DNA of 20,413 bases from the NCBI GenBank assembly GCA_032433595.1, contig JASWJB010000515.1, positions 1-20,413 on the forward strand, in the 5' to 3' direction. The position numbers and the translations under genes are program-made. Source of the DNA: Conoideocrella luteorostrata. Lineage: Eukaryota; Ascomycota; Sordariomycetes; Hypocreales; Clavicipitaceae. The notes under the pieces were generated by a model. It saw only the letters and a program-made list of their open reading frames with translations. It did no database searches and was not told the origin of the DNA. Positions 9,308 through 18,650 of this stretch are shown piece by piece. Position 1 is the stretch's first letter. Each line of letters begins with the position of its first letter.

Positions 9308-10574
9308 AGCACGTCAACATTAGCCGCAGCTTGGAAGTGATGATAGTACTAGTAGCAGCCCAACTGTGTCGCAGGTTCAAGTATCCCTGTTTGGCTAGGA
9401 AATCTGTGTCATCATCGTAAACGTGGAAGGGGCCGTGGCTAGATCCTTGGACAGGGACCGTTGTAAGCTGGGAGAAAAGATGACGGAAAGCGCCAGCGCC
9501 GGGTCCATGTGTGGCTGCTCTACAAAGCGCAGAGCTTGCCCGGATTTGCCCAGCCTTGGAACGTCGACAGTATTGACGACTCGAATCGAAGGGTACGTGT
9601 GTACTCCGTACAAGTAGGAAGCTACGAGTATCTTGATGGGATATCGCTTATGCGCTCTTTCCGCATGCAGGTGGCCATGCGACTTTGCTTGCATCACAGG
9701 GCCGCAACGCAGAGTCTCAGATGGACGTCTTCCTTCTTCTGCAGCAACAACAGCGTTCCTGGAAAGGGCATGGCATTACTCCGTATTAGCGCGGGGACGA
9801 CATTTGCGATCACTGGTCAGGATTCCCCATCCTCGTCGCGGTTGGGTCCATCTGATCGCCCATCGTTGCCCTCCGAGGCAAGTCAGCAATCCCACAGACC
9901 CATCGGGCTCGAACAGTGGAGGCACCCATTACCACGCCAAGAACATGCAATGGTCAGTCAGTTAACTACTCCCCGTACTCCGTTAGTTAGTTAGATGATG
10001 ACCTCGCAACCTTGCAAGTTGGAGTGCGCACCAACTTGCCAACCTCGGCCGAGGCAGGTGTGGCCACTAGCTAGACCCCCCACTGAATGGCACCCACTGG
10101 GCTGCGACTCAGCGCCGGGCTTTCGGTGTTTGAATGTCTGAAAATCTTGTGCAAAAGTCGATCGACTTTCGAAGCTAAAATCCATTATATCATAGTCATA
10201 CTAGTATCAGACGCCTCGGAAAGCCCGCTGTGGACTCCAGTGCCCATCCGAGACACCCATCTTAAAAGCTCCATCCCCATCCTCGTTGCCCATTCCGGCA
10301 CAGCGCACATGCCTTTCCATCTGACATTTCACGCTGCTCGCTGTTTCTCATTGTTTATAGCCCTGACCGCCTCCATCGGCATTACTTTGTGTATATTGTT
10401 GCTTGCAGTTTGTTTTTCTTCTGCTTGACGGACCTTTGCGTTCTGTGCAATTGTCGATTACCTGCCCCTTGCATTAACCGCTATCGTCGTCATCGCCTGC
10501 AACTCCTGGTACCTGGTACCTGGCACCCAGCACCTGGCCTGCTAATCCCGCTGAACGCTCGACAAACATCCGCC
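9308..10574. other. long intergenic region, probable promoter/5' UTR of the gene at 10575
   Basis: About 1.27 kb without a convincing gene. The longest ORF (9509-9994, +) begins with GTG and its translation has no domain character. TACTCCGTA-type motifs occur at about 9602-9610, 9777-9785 and 9976-9983. A short tandem of CCTGGTA units lies at about 10505-10522. From about 10250 to 10570 the plus strand becomes C/T-rich, as in fungal 5' UTRs. Confidence 0.5.
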
Positions 10575-11571
10575 ATGCCGATTCGAAACCCGTTTACACG
10601 CCGCCCGGGCGCTGCAGCGCAAGATGACCGTTTGCGACCCGAACCAGAGAACTGTCATCCCGGCTTTGAACGAGTTGACACAGTCGGATCCAAGGCCTCA
10701 TCAGCATTGAGCATTCGAAGCACCAAAAGCCATGATACCGGCGAATACAAGATGAGTGGTACGTGACCTGACAACCCGCTGTCGCGCAGCAATCATCCCG
10801 CTGTCACTCCCACTCACTCCCACTACCGCTGCGAGGCGCGCGCAGTTGGTTAGCGCCGTCGTGGCCATGGCGGCGTTTGTCACAAGACTTTTTAATTGAC
10901 CTTGCATCGTTTCTTAAACAGTTGTCAATGATAGTGGCGTATATCTCCCGGTATGTTGACACGACCACCTCTAGGAGTATCGAGGCTCTCGAGACACCCT
11001 TACTAATACATTGTGCCCAAAGCCTTCGCCATCCGAGGAGAAAGGCCAATGGCCGCGCAAGTATTTGTCCTCTCGGGAGTCCACAGAAACAGGAAGCAGC
11101 ATGGGTGACATAGAGCATTTCTCCATCTCTCGCGAGTCCTTTGATTCCTATCGAAGATCATTTGTATGTCTCATGTGCCATAATATCTGGCGTTGTTATT
11201 CCACATGCGTGTGCAACGTCTCTAATGCTAGTGCTCCCTACTAGGACATAACAGCACGGTCCCCCATCATTTCTCACGACAGCTTTGGACGTCAGAGTCT
11301 CGACTCGGCTCGGTTCCCTCGACTTCCCAGATCTGCAATCGATCGCAAATTTGAACGCCAACCTCCAACCGCCGAGGAAGGGTTCGAGGACGTTGGCCTC
11401 GACGATCAGAAGCAGCAGCCACGGAAGCGCGGATTTTTTTCCAAGCTGACTGAATCGCAGGATTCACCAGGCCAACCTACAGTATCTCGATTTTTGATGC
11501 CCGGACGCAAGAGAGGTCATAGTGGACAAGGCGCCGAGCTGAATCCTATGAGCCAGCCCAGGGATACTTGA
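10575..11571 (+). CDS. conserved unnamed Ser-rich fungal protein, four exons
   Basis: Exons 10575-10758, 10922-10950, 11023-11163 and 11245-11571 give 226 aa (TGA). Donors are GTACGT, GTATGT and GTATGT; acceptors are CAG, AAG and TAG. Exon 2 is only 29 nt and encodes VNDSGVYLP, giving the continuous stretch EYKMS-VVNDSGVYLP-PSPSEEKGQWP. Motifs include MPIRNPFTRRPG at the start, HPGFERVDTVGSKASSALSIRS (about 30-51), GDIEHFSISRESFDSYRRSF (about 99-118), SLDSARFPRLPRS, and a basic QPRKRGFFSKL segment near 180. The protein is hydrophilic with many potential SP/RxxS phosphorylation sites and no membrane segment. It resembles unnamed proteins conserved in Aspergillus-like fungi, from memory; function unknown. 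The first intron is 163 bp, longer than the others here. Confidence 0.8.
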
Positions 11572-12101
11572 GTGGCTGTGGCCTGTATCCCTTAGCCTCT
11601 GTTATTTTTCCGTTCTCTGGACATAGTTTATGGGTATTTGGTGTTTTCTATTGATATCAATGGCTGTAATATGCCTGAAGGCGTTCCAGTTGCAAGCAAA
11701 GATGTGTATACGTTGGAGCCCACGTGGCCGCGATAGACGTGCTGCACACATTGGCTACTATGAGCACCATGGGACAATGGTTTCGAGTGAGTATTGTCAA
11801 GTATAGGGGAATAAGCATTGGCTCCGGCCGCTATGCATTGAGATAATGATAATATCAATGATGACTTTCTAATGGATAGCTAAAACATGTTGGAACCATA
11901 AGTGGGCGGGAACCGCTCTTGAACGAGCCGGCCGCATTTACCTTTGTTTACATATATCTAGAGCTGCTCCCGGTCTATATTATTGGGTCTCGGGCTTGGT
12001 AATACGACAGAATGCGCTTTCTGATGATCCAGGGGGTTAGCACGAGCCGGAAGAAGTATCCGAGATCTTAAGAAACAATCGACATAGCTAATTGCATCTA
12101 C
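11572..12101. other. intergenic between the Ser-rich gene and the transposon relic
   Basis: No convincing ORF on either strand. The first 100-150 bp are probably the 3' UTR of the preceding gene. The remainder borders the TA target site of the pogo-like element. Confidence 0.45.
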
Positions 12102-13162
12102 TAACGTCGGCCACCCAATGTTCGGCCACACAGTAGCCACTATAGCAGCATTCTAATATCGTCAAATTGATCGGCACAACGTGTTAAAAATAGTAATATT
12201 TGGTGTTTTCTAGCTAGGAAGCTGCCACCCGCGGTAAAGGTCTTCAAAAGGAATGTCAGCAATTGGGGCTGCTGCTGCAATTAATCTGCGCTGGAAGGCG
12301 TTGCCGAGCCTTTTCAACATCTTCAATATTAGCGAATTTTTAATTGGGATTATGCTCGACTTTCTGCTTCTTCCTTAGGTTGTGGGCATTAACTTGATGC
12401 CTAAGAGCCTGAATTTCCTGCTCTGCGCGTACTAGTCGAAAGTTTTTATCGTCAAATCCCTTCCGGATCTTCCGAAATAATTGATGAGCTGTTGAGTCCG
12501 TCTGACTAGGAGGACTAACTCGGTCAATTAGCTGCTGAACACGACTGCCGTGCTGAAGGGTCTTGAGAAGGTCTTCCTGCTGCTTTTCAGGGATTTGAGG
12601 CGTTACTTGAGGCAATTGTTGAAGAGGCTTATCAGCAGCTGCTAGTAATATTGATTGGAGAGGTCTTGTCACATTGACAGGCCACATTCCCGAAGCTTTC
12701 TAGCTGGATAGGAATTTTTTTATTTTTTTCCTTTTTGGTGATTCCAGCTAACCAGGCCTTATGATAATATTCAAGGAAGAGGATTTTATTTGTACGTGCT
12801 GAATTTAATAATATTTGAAGGTCCATACTTAAAGCGCGACAGCTAGCTTTAACTAGGCCAAATACCGCAACGTCAAGTGGCTGCAACATATGCGATAAAT
12901 GTTCCGGTTAGAAAAGAAGGAAGATATTGTTTTTGAAGCATTCTAGCATAAAGTCATTAGTTATATGACTGCTGTGGCTATCTAGCATTAGTCTCTGGGA
13001 TAAAGACCTCTCGTAGCTAAAATAACCTAATTTTATCAGAGGTCTAGCTATTTAGTGATGCCGTAAAGTGCTACTTACAATATTGATCTATATTATTAGG
13101 GAACTATTGCTACTGTATGCTTTCTCTATTAAAGATAATTAATAGGCTAATAACCCTGTTAT

Positions 13163-13408
13163 TGTTACACGTTGAGATAGACATAGCAAGCACGGGTCAC
13201 TTGGGTCACTCACGTGACATACTCGACGTGTAAAAGGTAGATAAATTCAACAACAACTACTCCGTATGCAATTACAGTACATCTTACTTGTGTTTTACTT
13301 TATGCTACTTACGTGCATCTTATGTCTTATGACCCTTTACATCTCATCTAATATTGATAATCCTCGTGCCAAGTCTAGCATCCCACTAGACGGAACCAGC
13401 GCGTAACA
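13163..13408. mobile_element. 246-bp solo-LTR-like insertion nested in the transposase
   Basis: Ends are TGTTACACG (13163-13171) and CGCGTAACA (13400-13408), inverted with 8 of 9 matches, in TG...CA form. Flanks are GTTAT (13158-13162) and GCTAT (13409-13413), a 5-bp target duplication with one C/T difference. Removing the insert and one flank copy joins ..ECISVD-(S/N)-RVIS-LLIIF in frame, exactly where pogo transposases read ECISxDGRVxxPLIIF. A solo LTR of a Copia- or Gypsy-type retrotransposon is the simplest reading; a small non-autonomous element is possible. No coding sequence lies inside. Confidence 0.72.
13165..13233. repeat. imperfect inverted repeat with tandem GGGTCACT inside the LTR-like insertion
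   Basis: TTACACGTTGAG (13165-13176) and CTCGACGTGTAA (13222-13233) are inverted with one mismatch. Between them lie two copies of GGGTCACT and a CACGTG E-box-like core (about 13211-13216). This could form a hairpin or be a transcription-factor site in the LTR. Confidence 0.6.
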
Positions 13409-14155
13409 GCTATCTACGCTAATACACTCGATAATTATGGTCTAATATCGCGATCCAGGGTGTTTCCTAATAATAATCCGTATTTGCGAGTGCCTAAGAA
13501 CTAGTCCATTACTGCCTAGGCCCTCTTGAACACCTACCTTGTCTATATTACACTGATTTTGCCATGGAACTCGCGCTATGGAGCAGTATAAAGAAGCTCT
13601 TTATTATATTTGCAGAGGCACCATTGATATGGCAGGAACCCTTGCGCTTGCCTTTCCTATTCATAATTTCTGGATGCCAGCGTTAGAAGCCTTTAATCGA
13701 ATTCTTTCCAAGAGGTTTATGGTCTCCTCCCTTAGCTAGGTTATGTGAGACAAAGTTACGGAGCTGTTGATGTGTAATAGGCACATCTAACAAGGCCTAG
13801 GCTAGAATCCAATTAACCATGCCTTCTTCATCCTTTCGAGATAATCGTTGACGATGTTCGTAGGCTTCTTCCTTTGCTTGTGTGCCGTTAAGTCGGCATT
13901 GAAGCGTTGTTCTTGGTATTCCCCATTCTGCTGCCGCCTTCCGGATAGATACGCCACTTTCAACTGCAGATATCGCGTTTTTCATATTATCCTCATTATA
14001 GCAAGGCATTATGTAGCCAAAAAAAATAAAATAATAATTATGCTAATAGCAATTGAATTGCGCGAGTGATCGCGGTTGAAATGCACGCTTTGTGGTGTTG
14101 GAAGAGGAGAGAATTATGAAATTCGGTGTGGCCGAACACGGGGTGACGGACGTTA

Positions 14156-14531
14156 CATCGAACGTCAGAAGCAGTAACGGAGACAATCCCGCACTCCACG
14201 CCCTCCGCCGAACACGGCCCCGCCTACAATGGGTCTTGACTCCATCATCCTGGCGAGTAGTTATCTTCGGATCTAATGGAAAGGAACAACTAGACTGTAA
14301 TGCATATGAGTAAAAGTAGTATCCAGTCCAAGAATTTTGCAAGATAGCAATTTATACCATCCTCCTTCTGACAGCCATATACGGAAGGTCAAATCACCCT
14401 GGATCCTCTATTGTCCATTTTATAGATCAGAGCCGCAGCAACATCGCAAACGTTCTCTCCGCTTTCTTCCTTCTCTGCGCAAAGATACTCTCCGATCATC
14501 GGCATCATTGCTTCTCCTCAGTGCCCTCGCC
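14156..14531 (+). promoter_or_regulatory. promoter/5' UTR of the Cys/Met PLP-enzyme gene
   Basis: No gene is visible. The stretch between the transposon end and the ATG at 14532 becomes C/T-rich from about 14430, as in fungal 5' UTRs. The 11-mer GCCGAACACGG at 14207-14217 repeats one inside the right TIR (14131-14141). Confidence 0.45.
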
Positions 14532-15834
14532 ATGGCAGCAAACGGAGTACCAGCCGACGAATTGGCCCGCCTGTCACTATCGTCGCGGACAGTTCACGCA
14601 GATGACTTCATCTCTGCGCACAGAGCGGTGGCACCGGCCATGCATGTGAGCACGACATTCAAGTATAGCAATGATCCGGATGAGTTACAGAGCAGCGGGG
14701 ATCCAAATAAGCTGGCGGATTGGAATAATCCTGATGTGAGTTCGACATTTGTTCGACATTGATTTCAAGCCTGGTTGGAAATGAGAGACAGCTGACAACC
14801 TGCTGGTTCAGCCCAACGCACCGCTAGACTCGCATATTTACTCGCGAGACTCGAACCCCAATACAACTCGGCTCGAAGCCGTCTTGACAAGCATTCTGGG
14901 CGGGCCATCGCTCACCTATGCTTCAGGGCTAGCTGCTTTCCATGCCATGCTGGTCCGCCTCAATCCCAAACGCATCGCCATCGGCGAGGGTTACCACGGC
15001 TGCCATGGCGTCATCCAGGTCATGTCGCGCCTCACCGGTCTCCAGAAACTCCCTCTGGACTGCGACCCGTCAGAACTAGGACCCGGGGATATCATCCATG
15101 TGGAAACACCGCTGAACCCTACGGGTGAAGCACGAGACCTACAGTTCTATGCCAACAAGGCGCACAAGGTCGGTGCGTACTTGACCGTGGATGCTACCTT
15201 TGCGCCGCCACCACTTCAAGATCCATTGGCCCTTGGAGCCGATGTCATCATGCACAGCGGGACGAAGTACATCGGCGGCCACTCCGACATGCTCTGCGGA
15301 GTATTAACTATCGCGCCGACCCGCGACTGGGCAAATGGGCTGCGCCAGGAACGGCTGGTGCTCGGTTCGGTGATGGGAAGTCTCGAGGGCTGGCTTGGCC
15401 TCCGGTCTCTACGAACCCTCGAGTTGAGAATCACCCGTCAGAGTCGGACAGCTACCGGTCTGGTGAGCTGGCTCTCGGGGCAGTTGAAAGATCCCTCGAC
15501 AGTGGTGGGACAGCTCGTGGAGAAGCTGCAACACGCGAGTTTGCAGCCCGAGGCGGCAGAGACGGGAAGCTGGCTGCAGAAGCAGATGGCAGGGGGTTAC
15601 GGGCCGGTCTTTTCGATTGTCATGAAGGATATGGATCTTGCGAAGAGGCTGCCTAGTAGGCTGAGGCTGTTCCATCATGCTACCAGTTTGGGGGGCATTG
15701 AGAGCTTGATCGAGTGGCGGGCCATGACGGATCCGAAAGTTGATCAGAGGTTGCTGAGGGTGAGTATCGGGGTGGAGGACTTGGACGATCTGAAGGCGGA
15801 TTTTGAGCAGGCTTTTTGGAGTTTGAAGAAGTAA
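14532..15834 (+). CDS. PLP-dependent Cys/Met metabolism (trans-sulfuration) family enzyme
   Basis: Exons 14532-14735 and 14812-15834 give 408 aa (TAA). The 76-bp intron has GTGAGT and CAG, phase 0. The ATG at 14532 is the first in frame. The fold-type I signature is clear: YSRDSNPNTTRLEAVL (about 78-93, PLP phosphate and substrate side), TYASGLAAFHAML, HVETPLNPTGEA, DATFAPPPLQDPLALGAD (Asp195 pairs with the pyridine nitrogen) and HSGTKYIGGHSDMLCG with the Schiff-base Lys220. The length matches cystathionine gamma-synthase / beta-lyase relatives. DAT replaces the common DNT, and EGYHGCHG replaces the usual LYGGT loop, so it is a divergent paralogue and the reaction (gamma-synthase, beta-lyase or other C-S chemistry) cannot be assigned. 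It is preceded by the dead transposon 377 bp upstream. Confidence 0.9.
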
Positions 15835-16127
15835 GCTTTAAGGGCGTTTGTAACTAAGTCATATGGCGAAGTGATGTTTTGGATGGAGGGACGGATGGAC
15901 TGATTGAAGCTAGCATGGTCTGTGTTGCTGCATGCGATATAATGTATTTGCGATACAAATCTAATTCATGGGGTGTAAATGCTCGAATGAACATGGACAC
16001 ATCTGTATGGACGACGAGACAGCTTTACATCTGAGTACCTGGCCACAGACGTGAAGGAAAATGTCGGGCCCCTTGGGGAGGCTTAAATTTGCAGTGAAGT
16101 GGACACTTTCTGCCGCTAACTATGGCT

Positions 16128-16154
16128 GTCCGTCCGTCCGTCCGTCCGTCCGTC
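16128..16154. repeat. (GTCC)n tetranucleotide microsatellite
   Basis: Six perfect GTCC units followed by a partial unit, about 280 bp upstream of the deacetylase ATG. Confidence 0.95.
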
Positions 16155-16360
16155 TGTGCTCCGCGCTCCGCTGCGCGATGCGGAGTGCGGCTCGATACTT
16201 TCGCTGCGACACATCTTCCTTGTCGAGATGGTCATCAACTCCAATACCATCATCATTCCCGACTCTCACCACAGGGTTATGCTCACACCGTGAACCGCCA
16301 ATCGCCCATATTTCCAAGAGGCGCGCATCCCACAATCGTCGCTCCACCAATCTCACCAAA

Positions 16361-16373
16361 CCCCCCCCCCCCC
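16361..16373. repeat. C13 homopolymer
   Basis: Thirteen consecutive C, about 60 bp upstream of the ATG at 16432, so within the probable 5' UTR. Its length may be unreliable in assembly. Confidence 0.9.
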
Positions 16374-16431
16374 TTGGGCGCACGCCACGGCCACGGCCAC
16401 GTTACACGCCTCGCTCGAATGCTCTGACCTG

Positions 16432-17238
16432 ATGCCGCGACTCGCCCTCTTCCGTCTGCCCACGAAGCTGCGGCGACGGGTCCGACGCAACAGAATGGCC
16501 ACCGTCACCCTCCTGGCCATCCTTGCCGTCCTCCTCATCTTCCCCCTCTACTCGCTATACTTCATATACAAGCCTCCCAAAGCACTGATAGGCTACCTGC
16601 GGCAGAAGTACCCCGATGTACTCTTTGAAGTCACAACCAACGAAAAGATTGTTGCCCTATCCCTCGACGATGCGCCGTCCGCACACACCGGCGAGATCAT
16701 AGACGTGCTAAAGGAGTACGATGCGCACGCGACCTTTTTCGTCATAGGATCACAAGTGTCTGCTCGGGAGGAGACGCTGCGGCAGCTGATTCGCGAGGGG
16801 CATGAGCTTGCGAACCACGGCATGCATGACGAGCCCGCCAATCGGCTGGGCCTCGACCAGCTGGAGCGGGAGGTGAAGGAGGTGAAGGAGAAGCTCGTCG
16901 AGGCGTACGAGGCGGAGAAGAAGGTTCTGCCGAATAATTACTACCGCCCCGGGTCTGGCTTCTTCAACTACAAAATGCGGGATATGCTGGGAAATAGGGG
17001 CTTTCGAATCGCGCTGGGTAGCGTATACCCTCACGATCCGCAGATTCCGTACCCCGTTAGAAACGCGAAGCATATCTTGAGCATGACGCATCCCGGTGCC
17101 ATCATCATCTGTCATGACAGGAGGGAATGGACCGCGCCCATGCTCAGGCTGGTGCTACCGGAGTTGAAGCAACGGGGGTACAAGGTCGTTACGATTAGCG
17201 ATCTTGTCAAGACGATCGAACCGCTGGGCGGGCGGTAA
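16432..17238 (+). CDS. membrane-anchored polysaccharide deacetylase (NodB/CE4)
   Basis: Single exon, 268 aa, ATG at 16432. A basic N-terminus (1-21) and one hydrophobic helix (about 23-45) predict a type II membrane anchor or uncleaved signal. The NodB domain spans about 72-265. Motif 1 is SLDDAPSAHT (Asp79 base, Asp80 metal ligand), motif 2 is NHGMHDE (His129 and His132, metal ligands), motif 3 is YYRPGSGFF (Arg172), and the last motif is IIICHDRREW (His228, Asp229). These are the metal and catalytic residues of CE4 enzymes that remove N- or O-acetyl groups from chitin or other polysaccharides. Motif 1 reads DDAP instead of the usual DDGP, and the tail is compact without a chitin-binding domain. 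Catalysis is plausible; the substrate is unknown. Probably acts in the secretory pathway or at the wall. Confidence 0.9.
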   Translation: MPRLALFRLPTKLRRRVRRNRMATVTLLAILAVLLIFPLYSLYFIYKPPKALIGYLRQKYPDVLFEVTTNEKIVALSLDDAPSAHTGEIIDVLKEYDAHATFFVIGSQVSAREETLRQLIREGHELANHGMHDEPANRLGLDQLEREVKEVKEKLVEAYEAEKKVLPNNYYRPGSGFFNYKMRDMLGNRGFRIALGSVYPHDPQIPYPVRNAKHILSMTHPGAIIICHDRREWTAPMLRLVLPELKQRGYKVVTISDLVKTIEPLGGR

Positions 17239-18371
17239 TGGTCGGTCCTGGTTTCGGGCGTTTATCTACACAATGCTGCTCGTCTTTGGCTTTGTAACAC
17301 GCATATACAGACATACATCTAATCGGCGCATTCGGAGTTTTGCACTGCAACATTATTGGTCGAGACAGCATCATAATTTATGCAACACCCGGCAGCCATT
17401 CACTTTTTACGTCTCGACCCAGAAGGTATATGGCGAAAGCTGTACCCTTTTTTTTTCGGGGTTTCACATTCAAAGGTTCCTGGGATCACAACATCAACAG
17501 CCACAGGGAGTCCAGTAGCAAATCTTTCGGAGACGGCGCTCAGAGAGCCGCCATTGTAGAGGAGTTTTGAAAGGCTGTATCGTGGGAGTGCAGCCTGCCA
17601 CATATTACATATCATATCCACAACCACTTGTATTAATAGTATCAAATGTTCCAACAACGAAATAGACAGGATACCCACGCACACTCCATTTTCTTGCGAT
17701 CGAAGCCCAACGCATATCAATATGCATGCCTATGTGAGGATGTCAGCATCCATGGCCCACACCACAATCTGGCTCAGCTTTGAATGGTCGGTCTAGTGTA
17801 GCGCGAAAACATACCGGACGCATTGCATGTCTTGTAATCATTGTTATTTTGCTGACATGTTGTGTGATTGTAATCGCAATTGTAAAATTAATCGGTGTAT
17901 TGTAATGCAATGCTCTGGGCGCGAGAGAGCCAGACTGTGGAAAAGTGAGAGCCAAGTATCACACTGTTCCTGGCGGCATATTAGCTCGAGGTTGGCAAAA
18001 TACAAAAAGCAGAAACTAGTTGCGTTCTCAATCCACGATATACTTGAGATCGATGCATCTATCAATGCAGAAATTGTGTCTAGAGTAACTTGATATTTAT
18101 ATACTGTTTTGTTTTTGTTTTTTTTTTCCTCTTTTTTTGTGCATGCTTCTGGCACCATTAGTCAGTAGTCGCTGCTGGCGGCGTACATAAACTGCTGATA
18201 TCTCGCCACTATGCGCTTCTTTCCTTGCATTTTGCAGTCTTTTTGCATTTCCTTCCTGCTCTAAATTTGCCCGGTTTCTGTCTGCCCAGACAGCATTTTA
18301 GGGATCCCCAGCTAGCTAGTGCGTCGCCGTAGCCGTCACGACAACTTGGGAGCAAGTGCCAAAAGGGCAGC
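17239..18371. other. long gene-free stretch after the deacetylase gene
   Basis: About 1.1 kb with only short overlapping ORFs (up to 106 codons) lacking coding character on both strands. A T-rich tract is at about 18103-18140. Nothing else supportable was seen. Confidence 0.5.
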
Positions 18372-18650
18372 TTGGCGAGCGACGCCGCCCAAAACAAGAG
18401 ACATGGTGTTGAGCGCGGTCCGAATGCGCCCGCACACATCAATGGGCTACGAATGTTGGAAAAAGTTGATGAAATACTCGCTGTGTTGAGATCAGCCAAC
18501 CGCGACATGGACTCCGTGTACGGCACGATAAGCTCCCATGTGCGGCCAGTTAGCCTCCATGCTCAGGCAGGACGACGCACAAAGCGAGGCAGCTCTACAA
18601 GATGAGTTGGCCTTTATGCAAAGCAAGGTAGTCCAACCACATTTGGCTGG
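18372..18650 (+). pseudogene. coiled-coil-like coding fragment with one frameshift
   Basis: The frame from 18372 reads ..NAPAHINGLRMLEKVDEILAVL.., ..RDMDSVYGTISSHVR. It then continues in the next frame as QLASMLRQDDAQSEAALQDEL, AFMQSK. The two halves join if one C of CGGCC (about 18543-18546) is removed; an intron there would be too short. The heptad-like Leu/Val/Met spacing suggests a coiled coil. There is no start with clear context upstream and no continuation after about 18645, where a possible GTAGTC donor lies. Family not recognised. It could be a truncated, decayed gene or, less likely, chance. Confidence 0.35.

Larger units (their letters stand above)
12340..14009 (-). pseudogene. pogo-like transposase relic (HTH_psq, CENP-B DBD, DDE_1)
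   Basis: Starting from the ATG at 14009, the psq helix-turn-helix (SIRKAAAEWGIPRTTLQ) is followed in frame by CENP-B-like text (THQQLRNFVSHNLAKGGDHKPLGKN, HPEIMNRKGKRK, HINGAS). The DDE_1 domain shows the first Asp (NIDKVGVQEGLGSNGLVL, about 13520), then RKHPGSRY, stop (13442-13444), TIIIECIS. After the nested insertion come II(F), FP, FTAS, TSDKI, VFIPETN, then MLDSHSSH (second Asp) and LQPLDVAVFG (third Asp, about 12875). The C-terminus ends in a Gln/Leu-rich coiled region (stop at 12340). Expected Trp codons are repeatedly TAG and expected Gly codons AGC/AGA, that is G-to-A changes. Frameshifts occur near 13580 and in the A-rich run at about 12712-12740. Not functional. The RIP interpretation is inference from the substitution pattern. 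Confidence 0.9.
12104..14153 (-). mobile_element. pogo/Tan1-like Tc1-mariner DNA transposon, degenerate, with TIRs and TA duplication
   Basis: Terminal inverted repeats lie at 12104-12131 and 14126-14153: 28 bp, 24 identical, outer end ACGTC and inner end TGTTCGGCCACAC. They are flanked by TA at 12102-12103 and 14154-14155. Total length is 2050 bp, or about 1.8 kb without the nested insertion, the usual size for fungal pogo/Fot1/Tan1 elements, whose TIRs also begin ACGT next to TA. The minus-strand interior encodes HTH_psq, CENP-B-type DNA-binding, DDE_1 and C-terminal coiled regions in order, broken by stops and shifts. The TIR ends, the target duplication and the domain order together make this a nearly complete copy that is inactive. 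Confidence 0.92.
15835..16431. other. intergenic with two simple repeats, promoter of the deacetylase gene
   Basis: No gene seen. It contains the 3' flank of the PLP-enzyme gene, a GTCC tetranucleotide repeat, a C-homopolymer and C/T-rich sequence leading into the ATG at 16432. Overlapping ORFs of about 90-120 codons here are low-complexity Arg/Pro/Ser translations of the repeats. Confidence 0.5.

Noticed and set aside
9367..9385. tRNA T-arm-like string GGTTCAAGTATCC
   Set aside because: No matching acceptor stem, D-arm or anticodon arm around it; no tRNA gene was found in the window.
9509..9994. 161-codon ORF on the plus strand
   Set aside because: Begins with GTG, no domain or intron signals, and contains the intergenic TACTCCGTA motif.
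12340..12889. Two separate small minus-strand genes
   Set aside because: They are the C-terminal DDE_1 end and coiled tail of one transposase split by a frameshift in an A-rich run and a TGG-to-TAG stop.
13165..13233. Separate MITE with TTACACGTTGAG ends
   Set aside because: The wider 13163-13408 element with a 5-bp duplication and restored reading frame explains the sequence better; the hairpin lies inside it.
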